From Lentibacillus jeotgali (GTDB taxonomy: Bacteria > Bacillota > Bacilli > Bacillales > Amphibacillaceae): a stretch of DNA of 64,000 bases. Under the pieces are notes generated by a model that saw only the letters and a program-made list of their open reading frames with translations, had not been told where the DNA came from and ran no database searches. Position 1 is the first letter of the stretch; each line of letters begins with the position of its first letter. Shown here in pieces: positions 58,508-64,000 of this stretch. Where the stretch lies: positions 124,001 to 188,000 of the forward strand of contig NZ_AGAV01000005.1 of the NCBI RefSeq assembly GCF_000224785.1, read 5' to 3'. Both the position numbers and the translations under genes were made by a program.

Positions 58508-59778
58508 CAGGCAATGATACCCCTTTCGTTTTCAAAATGTTTATAGCGTGCCTCAATCATGATTGTTTTCAGAATCTGAATGGTCTCCCATACTTCTGTA
58601 AAGGTATTGTACAGTGCAACTGGGGCTAGGCGGATACCGTTGGGTTTCCGAAAATCAGGCACGACACCGTCAGCTTTTAAGGCCTTACAGATACGGGCGG
58701 CATCCGGATGTTCAATATAAACGTGACCGCCTCGTGTTGTGTCGTCCTTTGGATTTGCGATTGTAAATCCATAATCGGCCAGCTCAGTTTCAAGCAGATT
58801 CATTAAGTATTTTGTTAACTGGAGTGATTTTTGCCGGATATTGTCGATGCCGGCCTGTTTGAACATCTCCAGCGAGCCAATGAGCGGTACAGCACTCAGG
58901 AGATGCGGTGTACCAATCTGATAAGTTCCGGCATCCTGAGCGGGTGTGAGGGTATGCTCCATATCAAATTGTTTCGCCTTCGATGAACTGAACCACCCGG
59001 CAAGCCCCGGTTCACGGCCAAAATGTTTTCGGTTCACATAAAGCCCGGCGACGCTCCCTGGGCCGGCATTCAAATGTTTATACGTGCACCAGAAGGCAAA
59101 GTCGACGCCCCATTCCGACAATTGATGCGGCACCGATCCGATCGAGTGGCAAAGATCAAAGCCAATTGGAATCCCGCGTTTATGTGCTTCATCCGTTAAT
59201 GTTTTCATGTCGAGCACTTGGCCGCTCCGGTACAGGACTGCTGGAAGTACAATCAGGGCAATGTCATCAGTCATCGCATTGATAATGTTCCTTGTGTCGA
59301 GCGTGTTGTCGTCGTTGCTTTCGACTTGAACGAGGTGTTCGGCCGGATCATACCTTTTCAGCTGCAGTTGGCTTTTCAGCGCATAAATATCAGAGGGAAA
59401 GTTCAGGGTATCGGCCAGTATCATTGTTTTCATTCCCTCAGGCTGGTAAAAGCTGGCGGTGAGCTGATGAAGGTTAGTGGTCGTCGAGCCGGTAACAACG
59501 ACTTCTTCAGAGCTGGCACCGATTAACGGAGCTGTCATTGCCCCGAGTTTTTCGGACAGGTAATACCACGGCTCATTGCCTTTCGTCCATCCCTCAATCG
59601 CATAAGTTTTCCACGATGCCATCATGTCATCAACAGCCTGTTCTGCCCGCTTTGACAACAGGCCTAGCGAGTTACCGTCCAGATAAATCGTATTTTCAGG
59701 CAGATAAAATTCATCCCGGAAACTTGCCAGCTCATCTTGCTGGTCCAAATAAGCCGCATACGTTTTCTCAGTATTCAT
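58507..59778 (-). CDS. kynU: Kynureninase KynU
   Basis: A 423-residue PLP enzyme splitting kynurenine to anthranilate and alanine. The PLP Lys is in [17 protein letters not shown] near 230; other motifs are LDGNSLGLL near 34 and [13 protein letters not shown] near 201. Two ATGs (59781, 59778) are adjacent; spacing to GGGGTG favours the second. First gene of the kynUBA-transporter operon, divergent from the aminotransferase. Confidence 0.95.
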   Translation of the reverse strand: MNTEKTYAAYLDQQDELASFRDEFYLPENTIYLDGNSLGLLSKRAEQAVDDMMASWKTYAIEGWTKGNEPWYYLSEKLGAMTAPLIGASSEEVVVTGSTTTNLHQLTASFYQPEGMKTMILADTLNFPSDIYALKSQLQLKRYDPAEHLVQVESNDDNTLDTRNIINAMTDDIALIVLPAVLYRSGQVLDMKTLTDEAHKRGIPIGFDLCHSIGSVPHQLSEWGVDFAFWCTYKHLNAGPGSVAGLYVNRKHFGREPGLAGWFSSSKAKQFDMEHTLTPAQDAGTYQIGTPHLLSAVPLIGSLEMFKQAGIDNIRQKSLQLTKYLMNLLETELADYGFTIANPKDDTTRGGHVYIEHPDAARICKALKADGVVPDFRKPNGIRLAPVALYNTFTEVWETIQILKTIMIEARYKHFENERGIIA

Positions 59779-59861
59779 CATATCACCCCATTTAAATGAA
59801 TTGGTGGATTTCTTTAATCATAACAATGAAATGAGCTGTTTGAAATATTTAATATGTTTTG

Positions 59862-59873
59862 CGTTTTAAAACG
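59862..59873. promoter_or_regulatory. Perfect 12-bp palindrome in the kynU / aminotransferase divergent region
   Basis: CGTTTTAAAACG is fully palindromic and lies about 85 bp before kynU and 140 bp before the aminotransferase gene. It could be an operator for a shared regulator; this is inference. Confidence 0.3.
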
Positions 59874-59984
59874 TGGTCTGGGAGCCTTCAAAAGAAACAG
59901 CTTACTCCTTTTAAAATAATTTATTCACAAACAGTTGCAATTTTTCAGACCGTGATTTACACTAACAGCAGATAATTGAAATGG

Positions 59985-60003
59985 CATTTCATAAAATGAA
60001 ATG
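59985..60003. promoter_or_regulatory. Inverted repeat directly before the aminotransferase ribosome site
   Basis: CATTTCA (59985-59991), spacer TAAAA, TGAAATG (59997-60003). The right arm runs into the TGGAGGA ribosome site. It may be an operator or an RNA hairpin affecting translation. Confidence 0.35.
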
Positions 60004-60014
60004 GAGGATACGGA

Positions 60015-61193
60015 ATGTCTTTTGTTTCTGATAAAGTGAGTAATTTGCCGCCATACCTATTTTCCGAAATTCAGCAGATGAAAAAGAAGCTTCAGGAAGA
60101 TGGTGTTGATGTGATCGATTTGGGGATTGGCGCACCGGATTTGCCGACACCTGACTTTATTGTTGATAAGCTGGCTGAGGAATCAAAAATTCCTGCCAAT
60201 CATCGTTATTCCGCATATAGCGGTTCTAAAGAATTTAGGGAAGCGGTTGCTCATTTTTACAAAAAGCAGTACGATGTTGACTTGGATACGGAGACAGAAG
60301 TGCTCGCTGTAATCGGATCGAAAGAGGGGATTGCCAATCTGATGCATGCGACCATAAACCCCGGGGATATGGTGCTAGTACCTGATCCTGGATACCCAGT
60401 TTACGAGACGGCTGTCCATTTAGCTGGCGGGAAGAGCGCAGCATTGCCATTGGATGATACAAATGGGTATGCGCCGCTATATGATCATGTGGACCAGGAA
60501 TCTATCAATCAGGCGAAATTAATGCTATTAAACTATCCCGGTAATCCAACGGCGGCAACAGCAAATTATGACACATTTTTGAAAGCGGTTGCATTATCCC
60601 GGGCAAATCAGCTGTTGCTTGTAAACGATGCAGCGTATGACATGATTACGTTTAAAGGTTATAAAGCGCCAAGTGTGTTGCAGGTACCGGATGCCAAAGA
60701 ACTTGCTGTGGAATTCGGATCACTGTCGAAGAGTTTTAATATGACTGGCTGGCGGATCGGTTACGTTGTCGGGAACAGGGAGGTCATTAGCGCACTGGCA
60801 ACGTTTAAAAGCAATATTGACACAAGCCAGTTTTTACCGATTCAAAAAGCGGCTGCTGCTGCACTGCGAAGCGATTTCTCAGCAGTTAAGAAGCATAACA
60901 CGATTTACCAGCAGCGCATGGAGAAACTTTATAAAGCGTTCAAAAAGCTTGGTATTAAGGCAGACAAACCAAATGGTACGATCTTTCTTTGGGCAAAAGT
61001 ACCGGATGGTTTCACATCGATGTCGTTTGCAAACAAATTGCTTCACGAAGGGGGTGTGATTGTTACCCCTGGAAACGCGTTTGGTTCACGGGGGGAAGGC
61101 TATTTCAGAGTGGCACTGACGGTCACATCTGAACGTTTAGATGATGTTATTGTCCGCATGAGCCAGCTGAATTTAAAGGAGGTGACCGATTAA
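60015..61193 (+). CDS. PLP-dependent class I/II aminotransferase
   Basis: A 392-residue fold-type I aminotransferase. IDLGIGAPDLPTPD near 34-47, PGYPVYETAVHLAGG near 121, NYPGNPTAATA near 174 (substrate-binding Asn), and SLSKSFNMTGWRIGYVVG near 236-253 with the PLP Lys and Arg. Similar to the LL-diaminopimelate/aspartate-type subgroup of Bacillaceae, which includes aromatic and branched-chain aminotransferases; substrate unknown. It leads a three-gene unit with a ThDP enzyme and an aldehyde dehydrogenase. Confidence 0.88.
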   Translation: MSFVSDKVSNLPPYLFSEIQQMKKKLQEDGVDVIDLGIGAPDLPTPDFIVDKLAEESKIPANHRYSAYSGSKEFREAVAHFYKKQYDVDLDTETEVLAVIGSKEGIANLMHATINPGDMVLVPDPGYPVYETAVHLAGGKSAALPLDDTNGYAPLYDHVDQESINQAKLMLLNYPGNPTAATANYDTFLKAVALSRANQLLLVNDAAYDMITFKGYKAPSVLQVPDAKELAVEFGSLSKSFNMTGWRIGYVVGNREVISALATFKSNIDTSQFLPIQKAAAAALRSDFSAVKKHNTIYQQRMEKLYKAFKKLGIKADKPNGTIFLWAKVPDGFTSMSFANKLLHEGGVIVTPGNAFGSRGEGYFRVALTVTSERLDDVIVRMSQLNLKEVTD

Positions 61194-62867
61194 ATGAAAA
61201 TAACTTCAAATCCCCGAACTACCAAAACGATGACCGCAGCACAAGCAATCGTGGAGTGTATGAAAACGGAAGGTATAAGCGATGCGTTCTGTGTTCCAGG
61301 CGAAAGCTATCTGCCTTTAATGGATGCACTGTATGATGAATCCTCCATCAGATTAATATCAGCAAGGCATGAAAGCGGGGCAGCTTTTATGGCGGACGGA
61401 TATGCCAAGTCATCCCTGAAGCCCGGTGTTGTGATGGCTACACGAGGCGTGGGGGCATCCAATCTTTCCATTGGGGTTCATACCGCTTATCAGGATTCCA
61501 CGCCAATGATTGTTTTCCTGGGACAGGTACACAGTAAGTTCCGCGGCAGGGAAGGCTTTCAGGAAATTGATCTTGAGCAGTATTTTCGACATACCGCCAA
61601 GTGGGCTGTTGAAGTGAAAGCCCCGGAACGCGTGGCGGAAATCGTGCAGCGGGCGTTCCGTATCGCTCAGACAGGAAGGCCAGGACCGGTTGTCGTGTCA
61701 TTACCGGAAGATGTTCTGCCCGCTGAGGCGGAGATGACGTTCGGGCCGCCTGCTGTTAAACCGAAACCAGTACCGGCTCAGGAAGAAATTAAACTGGTGG
61801 AAGAGCTGTTGGCCACATCTGAAAAACCACTGATCATTGCCGGCGGGGGTGTGAAAACTTCAGAAGCTGAAGACGCACTCGTGTCATTTGCCGAAAAATA
61901 TAGTCTGCCCGTGATTGCAGCGTTTCGCAGGCAGGATGTGTTTCCTAACAATCACCGATTATATGCGGGACATCTTGGGCTGGGGACAAATGCAAATATC
62001 CTCCAGACCGTGAAGGAAGCAGGTACGATACTGGCGATCGGAACTCGGCTGTCAGAAGTGACGACACAGGACTATCAGATCCTGGCACCAGAGAAAAAAC
62101 TGATTCACATCGATATCAGTTATGACGTCATCGGCAAAGTATACAGTCCAGATATAGGTATTGTTGCTGATGCAAAAAAGGCACTTAAGGCACTGGAAAG
62201 AATGGAGATTAAAAGCACCTGGAAAAGCTGGGTGAACAGTCGTCGCCGTGCTTTTGAGGAGATAAGCAGTCTGGGTGTTTCGCATAAAGACGCAATCAAC
62301 AAGCATATAGTGTCAGTGATGGCGGGCATGTTGCCTGATAACGCACTGGTTACCAATGACGCCGGGAATTTTGCTGGCTGGCTGCACGCGTTCTATCCGT
62401 TTAAGGGAAAACATACGTATGTTGGGCCGACTTCCGGTGCCATGGGATATGGTCTTCCGGGAGCACTTGGAGCGAAACTGGCACTGCCGGATAAACCGGT
62501 CATCGCTCTGGCTGGTGACGGGGGATTCATGATGACGATGCAAGAGCTGGAAACCGCGGTCAGATACAAGATCCCGGTCATCAGTCTCGTGTTTAACAAT
62601 GACATGTACGGAACAATCCGGATGCACCAGGAGATGCATTATCCCGAAAAAGTTATTGGTACTGACTTGGGGCGTATTTCATTCAAAAATTTGGCCGAAA
62701 GCGTCGGGGCAGAGGGCTACTTGGTCAAGAGCGCCGATGAATTTTCTGAAGCGTTTGACGCGGCACTACAAAACAATGTGCCGGCAGTTATTGAAATTAT
62801 GACCGAAAAGGAACAGATTTCCGTTTCATCCACGATTACACAAATCCGTGATCGTGCTAAGAGATAG
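61194..62867 (+). CDS. Thiamine diphosphate-dependent enzyme (acetolactate synthase-like)
   Basis: A 557-residue ThDP enzyme with three domains. The N-terminal Pyr domain has FCVPGESYLPLMDAL near 32 and the catalytic-type Glu in ISARHESGAAFMADGYAK near 55-72; the central domain is FAD/nucleotide-like; the C-terminal PP domain has the ThDP/Mg motif LAGDGGFMMTMQELETA near 441-457 ending LVFNN. ATG 61194 directly abuts the previous stop, with AAGGAGGTGA inside the aminotransferase end. It lacks a small regulatory subunit and amino-acid synthesis neighbours, so a catabolic 2-oxo acid decarboxylase or lyase is as likely as acetolactate synthase. Confidence 0.88.
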   Translation: MKITSNPRTTKTMTAAQAIVECMKTEGISDAFCVPGESYLPLMDALYDESSIRLISARHESGAAFMADGYAKSSLKPGVVMATRGVGASNLSIGVHTAYQDSTPMIVFLGQVHSKFRGREGFQEIDLEQYFRHTAKWAVEVKAPERVAEIVQRAFRIAQTGRPGPVVVSLPEDVLPAEAEMTFGPPAVKPKPVPAQEEIKLVEELLATSEKPLIIAGGGVKTSEAEDALVSFAEKYSLPVIAAFRRQDVFPNNHRLYAGHLGLGTNANILQTVKEAGTILAIGTRLSEVTTQDYQILAPEKKLIHIDISYDVIGKVYSPDIGIVADAKKALKALERMEIKSTWKSWVNSRRRAFEEISSLGVSHKDAINKHIVSVMAGMLPDNALVTNDAGNFAGWLHAFYPFKGKHTYVGPTSGAMGYGLPGALGAKLALPDKPVIALAGDGGFMMTMQELETAVRYKIPVISLVFNNDMYGTIRMHQEMHYPEKVIGTDLGRISFKNLAESVGAEGYLVKSADEFSEAFDAALQNNVPAVIEIMTEKEQISVSSTITQIRDRAKR

Positions 62868-62900
62868 GATATACACTATCAATTTTAGGAGGTATAACTT

Positions 62901-64000
62901 ATGGCTCAAAGCTTGCTTGAGACAAAAAAGCTGAACAATTTTATTAACGGCGAATGGGTGGAAACGAGTGAATCCACTCGGGTGATCAATCCGGCCAATG
63001 GTGACACAATCGTGAATGTTCCTCTGTCAGATAGCGGGGCAGTCAACAATGCAGTGGAAGGTGCGAAAAAAGCGCAAAAAGAGTGGGCATTGGTACCTGC
63101 ACCGCAAAGGGCTGAAGTATTGTTTAAAGTCGGGCAGATGATGAAAGAGCGGAAAGAACGGCTTTCCCAGCTGCTGACGATGGAAAACGGCAAAGTGCTG
63201 GAAGAGGCGCGCGGTGAAGTACAGGAAGGCATCGACATGGCATTTTACATGGCAGGGGAAGGGCGCCGCCTGTTCGGCCACACTACACCGGCTGAACTAC
63301 CGAATAAGTTTTCGATGAGCCAGCGCGCTCCGGTTGGCGTTGTCGGTATCATCACACCGTGGAACTTCCCAATTGCAATTGCCACCTGGAAGTCGTTTCC
63401 GGCCATTGTTGCCGGCAACGCGGTTATTTGGAAACCGGCAACTGAAACGCCAATTATGGCCTATGAACTGGCAAAAATCCTTGAAGAAGCTGGGCTGCCA
63501 AAAGGCATTATGAATGTGGTGTATGGTAAAGGCTCACAGGTCGGTGATGCGATGGTCCATCATGCTGATATCAAGGTCATTTCGTTTACCGGATCGAATG
63601 ACACTGGACGTCATATCGCCAGCGAATGCGGCAGGCAATTGAAAAAAGTTTCCCTCGAAATGGGCGGTAAAAATGCGATTACGGTCATGGATGATGCTGA
63701 CCTCGATCTGGCAGTGGAAGGCATTCTCTGGAGTGCTTATGGCACAAGCGGTCAGCGCTGTACGGCGGCCAGCAGAGTGATTGTTCATGAAGACGTGAAA
63801 GAACAGCTTGAGGAGCGGCTGCTTGTCGAAATTGAAAAATTAACTATCGGCGACGGATTAGATGAATCCAATACAGTAGGGCCGATCATCAACAAGGCCG
63901 GTCTTGAAAAAATCGAAAAATATATTCAGATCGGCAAAGAAGAGGGGGCCAATTTGATTGCTGGCGGCTATGTGCTTGATGACGGTAAATATACAAACGG
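62901..64000 (+). CDS. NAD(P)-dependent aldehyde dehydrogenase, 3' end outside window (partial)
   Basis: The frame starts at ATG 62901 with TTAGGAGGTA upstream and is open to the window edge, giving 366 residues of a ~490-residue family. Motifs: [15 protein letters not shown] near 150 (NAD site), KPATETP near 177, [12 protein letters not shown] near 231, the catalytic Glu in [11 protein letters not shown] near 253 and the catalytic Cys in [10 protein letters not shown] near 287. It follows the ThDP gene by 33 bp and would oxidise an aldehyde made in the same pathway. Substrate unknown. Confidence 0.93.
   Translation, partial: MAQSLLETKKLNNFINGEWVETSESTRVINPANGDTIVNVPLSDSGAVNNAVEGAKKAQKEWALVPAPQRAEVLFKVGQMMKERKERLSQLLTMENGKVLEEARGEVQEGIDMAFYMAGEGRRLFGHTTPAELPNKFSMSQRAPVGVVGIITPWNFPIAIATWKSFPAIVAGNAVIWKPATETPIMAYELAKILEEAGLPKGIMNVVYGKGSQVGDAMVHHADIKVISFTGSNDTGRHIASECGRQLKKVSLEMGGKNAITVMDDADLDLAVEGILWSAYGTSGQRCTAASRVIVHEDVKEQLEERLLVEIEKLTIGDGLDESNTVGPIINKAGLEKIEKYIQIGKEEGANLIAGGYVLDDGKYTN

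Overview
The window is a low-to-mid-GC Firmicute chromosome segment. Gene order matches Bacillus subtilis: yebE, the twelve-gene pur operon, yerA-yerB-yerC, pcrB-pcrA-ligA-yerH(camS), opuE/putP, gatCAB, dgkB and yefA(rlmCD). Proline symporter, glycine-betaine-type binding protein and GbsR-type regulator suggest a halotolerant or halophilic Bacillaceae (Virgibacillus, Lentibacillus or Oceanobacillus type). The genus is an inference; no rRNA or tRNA gene was found.

Layout. 1-14.4 kb: start of an Hsp20-like gene (minus), yebE, then PurBoxes, a guanine-class purine riboswitch with terminator, a large inverted-repeat element, and purEKBCSQLFMNHD. 14.4-24.3 kb: yerA, yerB, yerC, pcrB, pcrA, ligA, camS. 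24.4-26 kb: a regulator of the RRNPP type (XRE helix-turn-helix plus TPR) followed 14 bp later by a 46-codon secreted-peptide gene, a probable cell-cell signalling pair. 26-34.9 kb: a small symporter accessory peptide with putP, gatCAB, dgkB, rlmCD, and a dus gene. 35-45 kb is more accessory: a phospholipase-A2-like small protein, a YeeE/YedE sulfur transporter, a gbsR-hydrolase-betaine binding protein cassette, two GNAT proteins, a heme O synthase, a channel-like membrane protein and a P1 peptidase. 45-53.3 kb: ccdA with a ResA-like thioredoxin, an FMN riboswitch with ribDE-ribBA-ribH, a small membrane protein with possible ATT start, an ABC-F ATPase and an unrecognised 222-residue protein. 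53.3-64 kb: CoA-disulfide reductase, a kynUBA plus NSS-transporter operon for tryptophan breakdown, and divergently an aminotransferase, a ThDP enzyme and an aldehyde dehydrogenase cut by the window end.

Three intergenic elements (about 1.22-1.62, 42.84-43.69 and 53.41-53.85 kb) share the same inverted ends (ACTGCGACAT type) but hold different interiors; two carry matching arrays of a roughly 40-bp unit built on the palindrome TCGCGCGA. A second, shorter hairpin repeat occurs at 40.6 and 54.05 kb. One large element sits in the untranslated leader of the pur operon. The most promising undescribed system is the RRNPP receptor and peptide pair; the modular inverted-repeat family is the most striking non-coding structure. 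All calls rest on reading the sequence and on family knowledge; no database search was run.
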